NCBI GenBank assembly: GCA_004195715.1 | Contig: PSPX01000009.1 | Span: 1-50,586 of the forward strand | DNA: 50,586 bases | Direction of reading: 5' to 3' | Origin: Methanobacteriota archaeon | GTDB taxonomy: Archaea; Thermoplasmatota; Poseidoniia; Poseidoniales; Thalassarchaeaceae | In this document: piece by piece, positions 43,024-50,586 of the stretch | Numbering within the stretch: the first letter of the stretch is position 1 | Layout: each line of letters opens with the position of its first letter | Position numbers and translations under genes: made by a program | The notes under the pieces: generated by a model | What the model was told of the DNA's origin: nothing | Database searches by the model: none | What the model saw: only the letters and a program-made list of their open reading frames with translations

Positions 43024-44463
43024 TCAGGGAATATCTTCCGCAGGGCCATTTACTTCCAGCAGTGCCGCCGTCCAGTCATTCTGAAAAACACTTTGCGGGT
43101 CAAACGTATTGCAGACGGTGCGAAAAGCATCGAACCTGGGATAGAGGGATGTTATCTCGTCGGCCTCAAGTGGGCACACCTTCCCCCAGTGCGGGCGCGC
43201 ATGGAACAGTTTTGACATGCTTCGGGCCATGAAGCTCGCGAACAGGAGAAAACTAGCATATCGAGCCGGCTTCGCATAGCTGATGAAACTCAGCGCGTAC
43301 CAGTCCTCACCCGCGCCGCTGGCCATCGAAATCAAGGTATCATCTGGAAGCACCCGCCTCACACAAATGGGGAAGTGGTGGCAGTACTGGTCGTGAAGTC
43401 CGGCCAGTTCCTCCTGCATACCGAGCCCCTCAATCTGTCTCTGGTTGTCTGCAGACAACGCTGACTTCCTCCCGCCAGCAACCTCGATGGTTTCTTGGGC
43501 GAACCCAAGCGCTTCCGCCAACTGGTCTCGGCGCACAAACAATTCGATCTCGATGTGACGGAAGGCATCGTGCCTCATCACCAGCATGGACGAGGAGCGG
43601 TCTGTGACCTTCCAGTTGCGAATCAAGAAGACCGGGATGATACGCCGAAAGGCGAGCCGAATCAAGCGCCGGCTGCGCACGATGCGTTCCATGAAAAGAA
43701 TTTGTAGGATTAAGCCGTAGTCCATTGTTCCCATCCAGTAGAGACGGTACAACCTAGCGAGGCGGGAACGCGGTCGGTCATCCTCTCTCCGGTGCTGGAT
43801 GAAGTAAGACCAACGCCAGGGCAAGAGGTAGAACTGCTGGAGCGGGAATGACGCTTCGGCGTCCAGAACGTCCGACAGCTGACGGGACTCGGTGAAATGC
43901 TCCTGCACGTTGTACTGTTCGCGACAGCGAATCTTCACAGCTAGGATTATTCCGAGCGATCCCAGTGAGCAGCGCGCTGCCTGCAGAGATTCTCCAGCGT
44001 TCAGTTCCTCGATGGTCGCCTGACCACTGGAATCGTCATAGCGCGCCAGTCGCACCCCCACGACATAGTGCGACATGCTGTTGCGTCCCGAACCGTGAGT
44101 GCCGGTAGAAATCGCCCCGGCGATCGTCTGGGCCGTAATCAGCCCCAGCGAATGCAGGGTTGCTCCCTCGCGATTGAGTTCTTTGAGGAGGTGCTTAATC
44201 TGGCATCCGGCACCAACTGTGGCAACTAGTTGGTCGTCGTCGGACTGGAGCTGGACGTCGTTCAACCGCCGCAGGTCCAGCAGCACGTCGTCGCTGAGGA
44301 CCGTTTCGCTCCAGCTATGCAATCTGCCGACGGCGCGGATGCGCTGGCCGTTGTGCCTATCGAGAATCTGAAGGACTTCCTGCTCATCGGATGGGGTGTA
44401 GGCTGACGACGGTCGGAGCACCTGGTTGCGGCCGAAATTCTCGCGTTGCACGCTTTGAACCAC
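43024..44463 (-). CDS. FAD-linked sugar-lactone oxidase (ALO/gulonolactone oxidase-like)
   Basis: 479 residues, GTG start. Vanillyl-alcohol-oxidase type FAD domain: RAVGRLHSWSETVLSDD with the HSWS segment, VGAGCQIKHLLKEL, and GLITAQTIAGAISTGTHGSG. The C-terminal ALO domain is shown by HARPHWGKVCPLEADEI and TFDPQSVFQND, matching the HWGK motif and final segment of D-arabinono-/L-gulono-lactone oxidases. It would oxidise an aldonolactone or alditol with oxygen or another acceptor. A TTCTATACC element about 24 bases upstream suggests a leaderless transcript. Confidence 0.87.
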   Translation of the reverse strand: MVQSVQRENFGRNQVLRPSSAYTPSDEQEVLQILDRHNGQRIRAVGRLHSWSETVLSDDVLLDLRRLNDVQLQSDDDQLVATVGAGCQIKHLLKELNREGATLHSLGLITAQTIAGAISTGTHGSGRNSMSHYVVGVRLARYDDSSGQATIEELNAGESLQAARCSLGSLGIILAVKIRCREQYNVQEHFTESRQLSDVLDAEASFPLQQFYLLPWRWSYFIQHRREDDRPRSRLARLYRLYWMGTMDYGLILQILFMERIVRSRRLIRLAFRRIIPVFLIRNWKVTDRSSSMLVMRHDAFRHIEIELFVRRDQLAEALGFAQETIEVAGGRKSALSADNQRQIEGLGMQEELAGLHDQYCHHFPICVRRVLPDDTLISMASGAGEDWYALSFISYAKPARYASFLLFASFMARSMSKLFHARPHWGKVCPLEADEITSLYPRFDAFRTVCNTFDPQSVFQNDWTAALLEVNGPAEDIP

Positions 44464-44501
44464 GCATCTGCGAAGGATGGTCTGGTATAGAAATCTCCGA
44501 C

Positions 44502-45023
44502 TTACCTATAGAGGTGCGAGAATGTGGCACGCACCTTCGCCAACTTCGGAGACACCACTATCTGACAGTACTGGTTATTGGGATTGTTAGAATAATAGTT
44601 GACGTGATAGTTCTCTGCAGGCCAGAACCTCTCCAGCGACACCACCTCGGTCACGATGGGGTCAGTATAGTCGTCCGAGATCTCCTCGATAACTGCTAAT
44701 GCCTCCTCGCGCTGTTCTTGGGTGGAGTGAAGTATAATGCTCCTGTATTGGGGACCCACGTCATTGCCCTGCCTGTTGAGTTGGGTGCTATCATGGATGC
44801 AGAAAAATACATCGAATAATTGTCTGCGGGAGATTACCTCGGGGTCGAATGAGACCATTACGGCCTCGGCGTGGCCGGTGCGCTTACCGCACACCTGCTC
44901 GTAGGTCGGGTCATCGACATGACCGCCCGAGTATCCCGGAATCACCTCGCTCACCCCACGCAGCTCCTTCAGCGCGCCCTCGACACACCAGAAGCAACCT
45001 CCTCCAAGGACTATGCTCTCCAT
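44502..45023 (-). CDS. msrA: Peptide methionine sulfoxide reductase MsrA
   Basis: 173 residues from the ATG at 45023, chosen for its AGGTGATCC ribosome site and because the conserved sequence begins there; a longer reading would overlap guaB. The catalytic GGGCFWCVEG motif, GYSGGHVDDPTYEQVCG, GHAEAVMVSFDP and FWPAENYHVNYY are all standard MsrA. It reduces the S-epimer of methionine sulfoxide in proteins. The gene begins five bases after the guaB stop, so it is probably co-transcribed with guaB. Confidence 0.97.
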   Translation of the reverse strand: MESIVLGGGCFWCVEGALKELRGVSEVIPGYSGGHVDDPTYEQVCGKRTGHAEAVMVSFDPEVISRRQLFDVFFCIHDSTQLNRQGNDVGPQYRSIILHSTQEQREEALAVIEEISDDYTDPIVTEVVSLERFWPAENYHVNYYSNNPNNQYCQIVVSPKLAKVRATFSHLYR

Positions 45024-45027
45024 TGGA

Positions 45028-46491
45028 TCACCTACGGTAGTTGGGTGCTTCGCGGGTGATTTCGACATCGTGGACGTGACTCTCAGAGAGTCCCGCGGTG
45101 GTGATTCGTACGAAATTGCAGTTGGCCTTCATCTCGACTATACTGCCATTGCCGGTGTAACCCATCGAGGAGCGCAGGCCGCCTACCATCTGGTAGAGCA
45201 CATTGTCCACGGGGCCTCTTGCGGGCACTCGGCCCTCGATTCCCTCTGGAACGTACTTCCTAGTATCGCCCTGCTCTGACTGAAAGTACCTCTCGTGAGC
45301 TCCCTGACTCATCGCCGAGACAGAACCCATGCCGCGGTACACCTTGTATGACCTGCCTTGGTATAGAATGGTCTCACCTGGAGATTCATCTGTTCCTGCT
45401 AGCACTGAGCCAGCCATTACCGAGTCGGCTCCTGCGGCTATCGCCTTGGCGATGTCTCCACTATACTTGATGCCGCCATCGGCAATCACCGGGACGTCGT
45501 TCTTGACACAGGTCTCGACCACGCCAAGTACGGCAGTGAGTTGCGGGACCCCCACTCCGGAGACTATCCTAGTCGTGCAGATGGATCCTGGGCCGATTCC
45601 CACTTTCACGGCGTCCGCCCCGGCATCGATGAGCATCTCGGCGGCCGCCCCGGTGGCGATGTTGCCGGCGATTATCTGGGCGCCGTCTGCGGCCTGCTCG
45701 CGGATCTCCCTGACCGTGTTGATGACGCCGTGGGAATGGCCGTGGGCGGTGTCCACTACCACAGCGTCAGCGCCGGCCTCGTACAGCGCTAGGGCGCGCG
45801 CGACGCCCTTGTCACCGGTTCCGGTGGCCGCTGCCACCCTCAGCCTACCCTGCGAGTCCTTGCACGACTTCGGATTGTCCCGACTTTGCTGGATGTCGCG
45901 CACCGTCATCATGCCAGCACAGCCGCCGTCGTCATCGACCACGATTAGTTTCTCAATGCGGTTCTGGTGGAGGAGCTTCTTGGCGACCTCTGGGTCGACA
46001 TGCTCTGGGACTGTGACAACCTCGGTGGTCATCATCGTCGAGACCTTTACCGAGTCGTCTGAGACAAATCTGATGTCGCGATTGGTGATGATACCCACTA
46101 GAGTTCCAGAGTCGTCCACCACAGGGAATCCAGAGAAACCGTGCTGCGACTTAATCGCCCTCAGTTCTCCAATGGTGCTGTCGGGCGAGATAGTCACCGG
46201 GTCAAGGACTAGACCGGCCTCGAAACGCTTGACACGGTAGACCTCCGTGGCCTGGGACTCCACGCTCATGTTGCGGTGGATAACACCGATTCCACCAGCT
46301 TGAGCCATGGCGATGGCCATGGCGCTCTCGGTCACGGTGTCCATCGCCGCTGAGATGAGCGGGATGTTCAGAGGAATTGAATTTGTCAGACGGGTTGTGG
46401 TGTCTACTTCAGCCGGTAGGACCGCCGATTCAGCGGGCATCAGAAGGACATCGTCGAAGGTCAGAGCCTCGGGCATACCGTCTAGCGCCAT
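45028..46491 (-). CDS. guaB: Inosine-5'-monophosphate dehydrogenase
   Basis: 487 residues from the ATG at 46491; upstream in-frame sequence is not conserved. [19 protein letters not shown] opens the barrel, followed by two CBS domains (~residues 95-205; e.g. [17 protein letters not shown]), then [31 protein letters not shown] with the catalytic Cys loop, [15 protein letters not shown] and the [10 protein letters not shown] flap region. It converts IMP to XMP with NAD in guanine nucleotide synthesis. A TATA-like element 24 bases upstream suggests a leaderless transcript. Confidence 0.97.
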   Translation of the reverse strand: MALDGMPEALTFDDVLLMPAESAVLPAEVDTTTRLTNSIPLNIPLISAAMDTVTESAMAIAMAQAGGIGVIHRNMSVESQATEVYRVKRFEAGLVLDPVTISPDSTIGELRAIKSQHGFSGFPVVDDSGTLVGIITNRDIRFVSDDSVKVSTMMTTEVVTVPEHVDPEVAKKLLHQNRIEKLIVVDDDGGCAGMMTVRDIQQSRDNPKSCKDSQGRLRVAAATGTGDKGVARALALYEAGADAVVVDTAHGHSHGVINTVREIREQAADGAQIIAGNIATGAAAEMLIDAGADAVKVGIGPGSICTTRIVSGVGVPQLTAVLGVVETCVKNDVPVIADGGIKYSGDIAKAIAAGADSVMAGSVLAGTDESPGETILYQGRSYKVYRGMGSVSAMSQGAHERYFQSEQGDTRKYVPEGIEGRVPARGPVDNVLYQMVGGLRSSMGYTGNGSIVEMKANCNFVRITTAGLSESHVHDVEITREAPNYRR

Positions 46492-46510
46492 TAGGTACGG
46501 CCTAAGGAGG

Positions 46511-46519
46511 CGATACTTG
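46511..46519 (-). promoter_or_regulatory. TATA-like element for guaB
   Basis: CAAGTATCG on the minus strand, centred ~24 bases before the guaB ATG at 46491, with no ribosome site in between. Spacing fits a leaderless archaeal mRNA. The rest of the 194-bp gap to the next plus-strand start holds a possible GGAAATACTG element (46571-46580) for the plus-strand operon and nothing else evident. Confidence 0.4.
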
Positions 46520-46685
46520 AACGATTCTGTCTTAGCGGTTGAATGTGGTCTCCGAGGCGCCGAAATAGTTGGAAATACTGTAGAACAATGGCTTGATTTT
46601 GATGGCTTTGCATGAGCAAATTCCCGCAGCGAAACCGACGACTTCAAGAACCACTGTTAGCCGGCCGCGGAACGAGGAGAGGACC

Positions 46686-47129
46686 ATGTACGAGCTTGCT
46701 ATGATTGGCTGGCGTGAATGGGTTGGGATACCCGAGCTCGAGGGCGAGCCTCTATTGGCTAAGATGGACACTGGAGCATGGTCGAACACGCTGCATGCCA
46801 GTGACATTGAGATCATAGAGTCGGACCTTGAGAGTCGGGTCAAATTTCGCCTTGAGGATGGCGGTGAGTGGATCGAGCGGCCAGTCCACGATTGGAGGCG
46901 TGTTCGCGACACCGGGGGCCACGAGACCATGCGTCCAGTGATTCGGACAACTCTGCAGATAGCCGGAATGGATTTCGATATCGAGGTCTGCCTGAAGGAC
47001 CGTTCACTGATGCGCCACAGGTTCATCCTCGGACGCCGCTTCCTACGCAAGCATTTCTGTGTCCACCCTGGCAGGCAGTGTATTCACTCAAGTGAGCAGA
47101 CGCAACCTAGGATAGTACTGGAATACTGA
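46686..47129 (+). CDS. Retropepsin-like ATP-dependent zinc protease family protein (RimK-associated type)
   Basis: 147 residues from the ATG at 46686 (GAGGAGAGGACC before it); an in-frame ATG at 46602 with a TATA-like box 26 bases upstream is an alternative leaderless start but adds non-conserved sequence. The opening IGWREWVGIPEL and the AKMDTGAWSNTLHA segment with the aspartic-protease D-T-G are diagnostic of the family (PF05618), and RFILGRRFLRKHFCVHPGR matches its C-terminal part. These proteins often neighbour RimK-type ligases; none is here. First gene of a probable four-gene operon. Confidence 0.85.
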   Translation: MYELAMIGWREWVGIPELEGEPLLAKMDTGAWSNTLHASDIEIIESDLESRVKFRLEDGGEWIERPVHDWRRVRDTGGHETMRPVIRTTLQIAGMDFDIEVCLKDRSLMRHRFILGRRFLRKHFCVHPGRQCIHSSEQTQPRIVLEY

Positions 47130-47145
47130 TTTCACCAATTCTCAA

Positions 47146-47829
47146 ATGCACTCTCTTCCACGGCCTCCCATGGCCATGGCGGGAGCAGAGGCACCGTATG
47201 ACCCCGGTGAACCGTCGCCATGGTGGCTGAAGGGACTGGCCATCTTCATGGCACTGATGGTGGTGTTCATGCTATTCAATACCGCATCGGGTATTCTTTC
47301 TCCCATGCTGATTGATAGTTTCATGCCTGAAGATTTCGAAGATCTTGAGCCCTATCCAGAAGATGGGACGGAGGAGGAGAAGGCGGAATGGGACAGGTCG
47401 AATGCGGAATGGGATGCGTTGGTGGAATACATGGACGACATGATGGGGGTGTTGGAGTTCTCAGCCGTACAAAGCGGCTTGCTGGCCCTCATGGGACTGT
47501 TTTGCATCCCAGTGCTGTGGAGGGGTGACAGGGAACTTGGGGTAAAACTGGTAGGGGCCTGGATTGGGGTCAACTTCCTAGGAGGCATGGGCATGATGTG
47601 GATGATGTCGAGGATTGGTTTCATGCCTAATTTTGATTATGGCCCTGAGGCGGAGGCGGTGGATCTTGAGTTCATAGAAACGTTCAGCATGATTGCTGGA
47701 TATGGTCAGATAATAATCTGCAATATTTGTTTCCTCGGGATTCTAGGCCTAGTCGCTAGTAAGTCCAAGCCTAGTACATCCTTCGACATACCCTCTGGAT
47801 TCCGTCCTGACAACCCGCCCCAATCTTGA
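47146..47829 (+). CDS. Four-TM membrane protein with acidic loop, function unknown
   Basis: 227 residues. Hydrophobic segments at about 28-55, 108-128, 135-155 and 180-205; between the first two is a long, strongly acidic loop (EDFEDLEPYPEDGTEEEKAEW). The N-terminus is proline-rich and the C-terminus short and polar. No family recognised. It follows the retropepsin-like gene by 16 bp and precedes the YbjQ gene by 25 bp on the same strand. Confidence 0.72.
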   Translation: MHSLPRPPMAMAGAEAPYDPGEPSPWWLKGLAIFMALMVVFMLFNTASGILSPMLIDSFMPEDFEDLEPYPEDGTEEEKAEWDRSNAEWDALVEYMDDMMGVLEFSAVQSGLLALMGLFCIPVLWRGDRELGVKLVGAWIGVNFLGGMGMMWMMSRIGFMPNFDYGPEAEAVDLEFIETFSMIAGYGQIIICNICFLGILGLVASKSKPSTSFDIPSGFRPDNPPQS

Positions 47830-47834
47830 ACATC

Positions 47835-47849
47835 TACCACTATGTGGTA
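47835..47849. promoter_or_regulatory. Inverted repeat just before the YbjQ start
   Basis: TACCAC, loop TAT, GTGGTA: 6-bp perfect arms ending five bases before the ATG at 47855, in a gap of only 25 bp that lacks a ribosome site. It could hide or present the start codon as an RNA hairpin, or be a small operator. Confidence 0.35.
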
Positions 47850-47854
47850 AAAGC

Positions 47855-48190
47855 ATGGAACAGACGGTCCAAGGCATACTAGTGGTGAACACGGAAACAA
47901 TTCCGGGCATGATGATAACCGAAACTTTTGGAGTGGTCAGCGGCTCGACAGTGAGGGCCAAGCATGTAGGAAAGGATATTTTTGCAGGCCTTAAGAACAT
48001 AATTGGCGGGGAACTGTCACAGTATACGGAGCTTCTTCAGGAGTCCCGTGAGGAGGCTATCGGAAGAATGGTCGCAGATGCGATGTCGCGAGGAGCCAAT
48101 GCGGTTGTGAATGTCAGATTCGCGACTTCGGCAATCACTGCAGGTGCTGCAGAACTGTTCGCCTACGGTACAGCGGTTAAGGCCGAGTAA
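47855..48190 (+). CDS. YbjQ/UPF0145 (DUF74) family protein
   Basis: 111 residues, the full family length. Marks: VVNTETIPGMMITETFGVVSG at the N-terminus, REEAIGRMVADAMSRGANAVVNVRF in the middle and ELFAYGTAVKAE at the end. Family members form pentamers with a central channel; a metal-binding role has been suggested but the function is unproved. The next gene carries a diverged copy of the same domain behind two membrane helices. Confidence 0.92.
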   Translation: MEQTVQGILVVNTETIPGMMITETFGVVSGSTVRAKHVGKDIFAGLKNIIGGELSQYTELLQESREEAIGRMVADAMSRGANAVVNVRFATSAITAGAAELFAYGTAVKAE

Positions 48191-48204
48191 TCGGGGGTTT
48201 TTCG

Positions 48205-48744
48205 ATGGCAGATGTAGTTGGCTTGCTGGTACTAGGAATAATCTTAGTAGTACTCCTTCCCTTCTTACTTCTTGCTCTAATCGGAATGTTGTGGGCGGTA
48301 GTCTATCCAGTGATGCTCATTTGGGCTGTCCTATTCAGCGGCAAGAAACTGGATCAGCAGATTGTCAACACTGCATCTAGAGAGGCCTCGCTAAGAAAGA
48401 CACTCGGTCGCGACCCCCTCACAACCATTGACGGTGGATACCGCACCGGCATCACCTCTTGCGGGGTGGTTTGGGCCGGAGTAGTCTACGGACCCAGTCA
48501 CTGGCACCTCCTGATAGGCTGGATTAACAATCTGGTAGGGGGTTCGGTTGACATATTCCAGAAGGTCATCTCTGCAGGAAGGGCTGAGGCCATGCAGCGA
48601 TTGCGAGAGAATGCTCTTCGTGACGGATGGGAAGATGTGATAAATGTCCGAATAGATACCTCCGATATGACTCCTCAAGGAGCGCGGAAGAGCATCAAGG
48701 CAGTAGAGGTCTTCGCTTACGGAACTGGTGTGAAGTACACCTAG
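48205..48744 (+). CDS. Membrane-anchored YbjQ-like protein
   Basis: 179 residues. The first ~45 form one long or two short membrane segments (VVGLLVLGIILVVLLPFLL, GMLWAVVYPVMLIWAVLF). The remaining ~125 residues follow the YbjQ layout: TTIDGGYRTGITSCGVVWAGVVYG, RAEAMQRLRENALRDGWEDVINVRI and KAVEVFAYGTGVKY, with recognisable similarity to the upstream YbjQ in the last two blocks. It is likely a membrane-bound paralogue that may co-assemble with it. Its stop shares CTAG with the convergent M28 peptidase gene. Confidence 0.78.
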   Translation: MADVVGLLVLGIILVVLLPFLLLALIGMLWAVVYPVMLIWAVLFSGKKLDQQIVNTASREASLRKTLGRDPLTTIDGGYRTGITSCGVVWAGVVYGPSHWHLLIGWINNLVGGSVDIFQKVISAGRAEAMQRLRENALRDGWEDVINVRIDTSDMTPQGARKSIKAVEVFAYGTGVKYT

Positions 48745-50225
48745 GACTCGTTGTAGATTGGTGTCTCATCTAGGTGCATGGCGAGATTGAACAGCCACCA
48801 CGATATCAGGTCGAATGATTCCACGAGGTTCTGCACACCAGTACCGTTGTCAGTCACCATCATGTCGACCATCGTATCGAGAGTGTCGCACGGACCGTGG
48901 TAGCAATCCGAGCCGCCAGTGAGCGAGCCGAAGTCCATCGAGACTACTCCGAGCTGGTCTGCTATCCTCTCGTAGTCGCTCCTCCCCCTCTGTGACTCGT
49001 GCACCGATATCGAGAGTCTCTTCTGGTCGCTGGAGTCAACGTCCTTCATCGAGGCGTAGCCCTCGGTGTTGTAGATCTCCCTCCCTAAGCGCAGCGCCTC
49101 GGCGATGTCGTTGTTGTTCGAACCAACCCACTCAGCGAGTCTAACCATGGGCCACTGCTCGTTGATCTGATTGTCCGTCTCGGGAATGATGTCGACTACT
49201 AGGGTGTAGTAACCCGGCCAGTTAGTCCCGACTGCATCCGCATTGAGGTAGTTTGACAGGGTGACTCCTGACGGGATGTTCTCTATCCATCTGTCAACTC
49301 CATCGTAGCCGTTCTCCTCGTTGGACCAGAAGCAGACGGCGATGGTTCTGCGGTGATCGAACTGCGCGAGACCTCGGGCCGCCTCTAGGACCAAGGCCAC
49401 GCCAGCACCGTTGTCGTGTGCTCCGATGTGGGTTCCTCCTCCGGGTGGGCTTCCCGCCTCGGCGATGTCGAGATGGGCCCCCAGAACCAGCCATTCGTCG
49501 GGGAATGTTGTCCCCTCCTTGTAGCCGCAGACATTGACCGCGTAGGAAAAGTCAGAAATCCAGTAACGGTGAATCTGCGTGTCGTAGCCCATCACCTGAA
49601 GTTCGCTCTGCATGAAATTCGCAGCCCTCATGTACACCGGGTCGTGCAGGGTGAAAGGACCCCAGCGATCGTTGTAGCCTGAATCGGGATCAGCGAACAA
49701 CTCTAACCACTCAAAGACGTTGAGGCCGTCGATTATACCGGTGCTGTGCAGTGCTCCGTCCTCCACTGTGTACGCTGAATCGTTCTCCCTTGCCACAGGA
49801 TGCTCGATGTAGGCGTATGGTGACTGCTCGAACTCACTCGAGGAGAACCATTCCGTCCAACTCTGGTTGGTCGCTCGCAGCGGCCAGGTGTCTCTACCCA
49901 ATTCTCCCAGTAGGAAGTGAGTTGAATTGAGATTTGATGGGGCCAGCATCTCTACGCTTGCAGTGCCAGCCCCATCGAAATCGAGCGTAGTCCCATTCAC
50001 GATGTATCCGGACTCCTCATCCATGACGAGATATGGGACATGTACGCTCATCGAGCTTGATGCAGTGACCTCTACAGTCTGGAACTGCGCACCTATGAGT
50101 ACCTCGGGAGAAATTGTCAGGTCGTCGGTCGAAATCAACTCGGCATCCCCCCCGGGGGAGAAGCATCCGGTTAAGCTGGTAGCAATAATGACGAGCGCGA
50201 GACACGCTGCGCGGACACGGGTCAT
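48741..50225 (-). CDS. M28 family zinc aminopeptidase, lipoprotein
   Basis: 494 residues from the ATG at 50225, chosen because it begins a signal peptide with a lipobox-like SLTGCFSP; a reading to 50336 would overlap the divergent taw1 promoter and adds nothing conserved. M28 zinc ligands are visible: His-x-Asp in VLGAHLDIAE, Asp in AHDNGAGV, Glu-Glu in WSNEENGYDG, a later Asp region (NADAVGTN) and His in GSDCYHGPC. It probably removes N-terminal residues from peptides outside the membrane. A TATA-like element lies 25 bases upstream of the start. Confidence 0.92.
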   Translation of the reverse strand: MTRVRAACLALVIIATSLTGCFSPGGDAELISTDDLTISPEVLIGAQFQTVEVTASSSMSVHVPYLVMDEESGYIVNGTTLDFDGAGTASVEMLAPSNLNSTHFLLGELGRDTWPLRATNQSWTEWFSSSEFEQSPYAYIEHPVARENDSAYTVEDGALHSTGIIDGLNVFEWLELFADPDSGYNDRWGPFTLHDPVYMRAANFMQSELQVMGYDTQIHRYWISDFSYAVNVCGYKEGTTFPDEWLVLGAHLDIAEAGSPPGGGTHIGAHDNGAGVALVLEAARGLAQFDHRRTIAVCFWSNEENGYDGVDRWIENIPSGVTLSNYLNADAVGTNWPGYYTLVVDIIPETDNQINEQWPMVRLAEWVGSNNNDIAEALRLGREIYNTEGYASMKDVDSSDQKRLSISVHESQRGRSDYERIADQLGVVSMDFGSLTGGSDCYHGPCDTLDTMVDMMVTDNGTGVQNLVESFDLISWWLFNLAMHLDETPIYNES

Positions 50226-50244
50226 CGATTCGGATTGGTGTTGG

Positions 50245-50255
50245 CTGTATATCAG
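50245..50255 (-). promoter_or_regulatory. TATA-like element for the M28 peptidase
   Basis: On the minus strand CTGATATACAG, centred 25 bases before the ATG at 50225. No ribosome site precedes that ATG, so the mRNA is probably leaderless and this spacing also supports the chosen start. Confidence 0.5.
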
Positions 50256-50323
50256 TTCAGCCGAACAGGGCAGTTTCAAGGCTGAGTGGCCCCACGCAAG
50301 TCTCCTGACTCGGAGGTGAGTGT

Positions 50324-50586
50324 ATGCAGAATCCAATTACGCGCATTGAGCCAAAGATAGCCGCGCGGCTATCCAAGCAGAAGTACCAGCTCGTAGGTGA
50401 GCACGGTGGCGTTAAGGTCTGCCACTGGACCAAGCAGAGCCTGATTGCCGACCGCTCGTGCTACAAGGGCACCTTCTACGGCATCGAGAGCCATGGCTGC
50501 ATGCAGATGGCGCCCAATGTAGACACCTGCAACCTCGCCTGTACATACTGCTGGAGAGAGCCTCACTCGGAGACCCTGCACAAGAT
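50324..50586 (+). CDS. taw1: 4-demethylwyosine synthase Taw1/TYW1 (3' truncated by the window)
   Basis: The first 87 codons only. ATG at 50324 follows a GGAGGTGAG ribosome site. The visible part has the Taw1 start: SCYKGTFYGIESHGCMQMAP, then the radical-SAM cluster motif C-x3-C-x2-C in DTCNLACTYCWRE. The enzyme condenses pyruvate carbons onto m1G37 of tRNA(Phe), the first wyosine step after Trm5, upstream of Taw2 in the pathway (gene at 38 kb). Confidence 0.93.
   Translation, partial: MQNPITRIEPKIAARLSKQKYQLVGEHGGVKVCHWTKQSLIADRSCYKGTFYGIESHGCMQMAPNVDTCNLACTYCWREPHSETLHK

Noticed and set aside
45329-46240. 303-codon open frame antisense to guaB
   Set aside because: Ser/Thr/Ala-rich shadow of a highly conserved IMP dehydrogenase; no domain or start signal.

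Overview
This window reads as a chromosomal segment of a marine planktonic euryarchaeon, most likely Marine Group II (Candidatus Poseidoniales, Thermoplasmata side). The basis is the mix of archaeal information genes (RadA, Hel308-type helicase with a KEOPS Cgi121 subunit, an archaeal initiator tRNA, wybutosine enzymes Taw1 and Taw2), several very large surface proteins with signal peptides, Ca-binding or PKD-like repeats and C-terminal membrane anchors, a membrane-tethered winged-helix regulator, and an unusually rich set of peptidases. Taxonomy is inferred from gene content, not from a marker tree. No mobile element, CRISPR array, rRNA or phage gene was seen.

Layout. 0-3.4 kb: a 5'-truncated kexin-like subtilase with 97-residue composite metal-binding repeats. 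3.4-10.5 kb: an AstE/AspA-type deacylase divergent from a probable operon of hotdog thioesterase, Hel308-like helicase, Cgi121, a small CxxC protein and an M3 oligopeptidase. 10.6-14.6 kb: MFS transporter, radA (minus), initiator tRNA-Met (minus), pyrC. 14.6-25.8 kb: beta-propeller lipoprotein, alpha/beta hydrolase, GT2 and GT4 glycosyltransferases, AI-2E-type permease, thiamine pyrophosphokinase, M29-like aminopeptidase, membrane-bound regulator, SDR oxidoreductase, dimethylarginine dimethylaminohydrolase. 25.8-38.2 kb: a giant beta-helix/PKD surface protein, two stand-alone Lrp-type RAM proteins, a winged-helix STAND ATPase, uvrC and a second giant surface protein. 38-50.6 kb: taw2, a JAMM protease, an oligoribonuclease, an MFS transporter, two unknown membrane proteins, a sugar-lactone oxidase, msrA, guaB, a four-gene operon (retropepsin-like protease, 4-TM protein, YbjQ, membrane YbjQ), an M28 lipoprotein peptidase and the start of taw1.

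How it fits together. The exported or surface proteins (subtilase, M28 peptidase, beta-propeller lipoprotein, PKD/beta-helix protein, 1067-aa protein) together with intracellular M3 and M29 peptidases fit a heterotroph that degrades proteins and peptides. DNA repair (Hel308, RadA, UvrC), nucleotide synthesis (PyrC, GuaB), tRNA modification (Cgi121, Taw1, Taw2) and redox repair (MsrA) are interspersed. Genes are packed very tightly: nine of twelve convergent pairs abut or overlap at their stop codons, three of them sharing a single CTAG.

Most worth a second look: the four-gene YbjQ/retropepsin operon, the bacterial-type oligoribonuclease, the paired RAM-only proteins beside a STAND regulator, the repeat-rich convertase, the short ORF overlapping the pyrC start, and several perfect inverted repeats placed in promoter regions.
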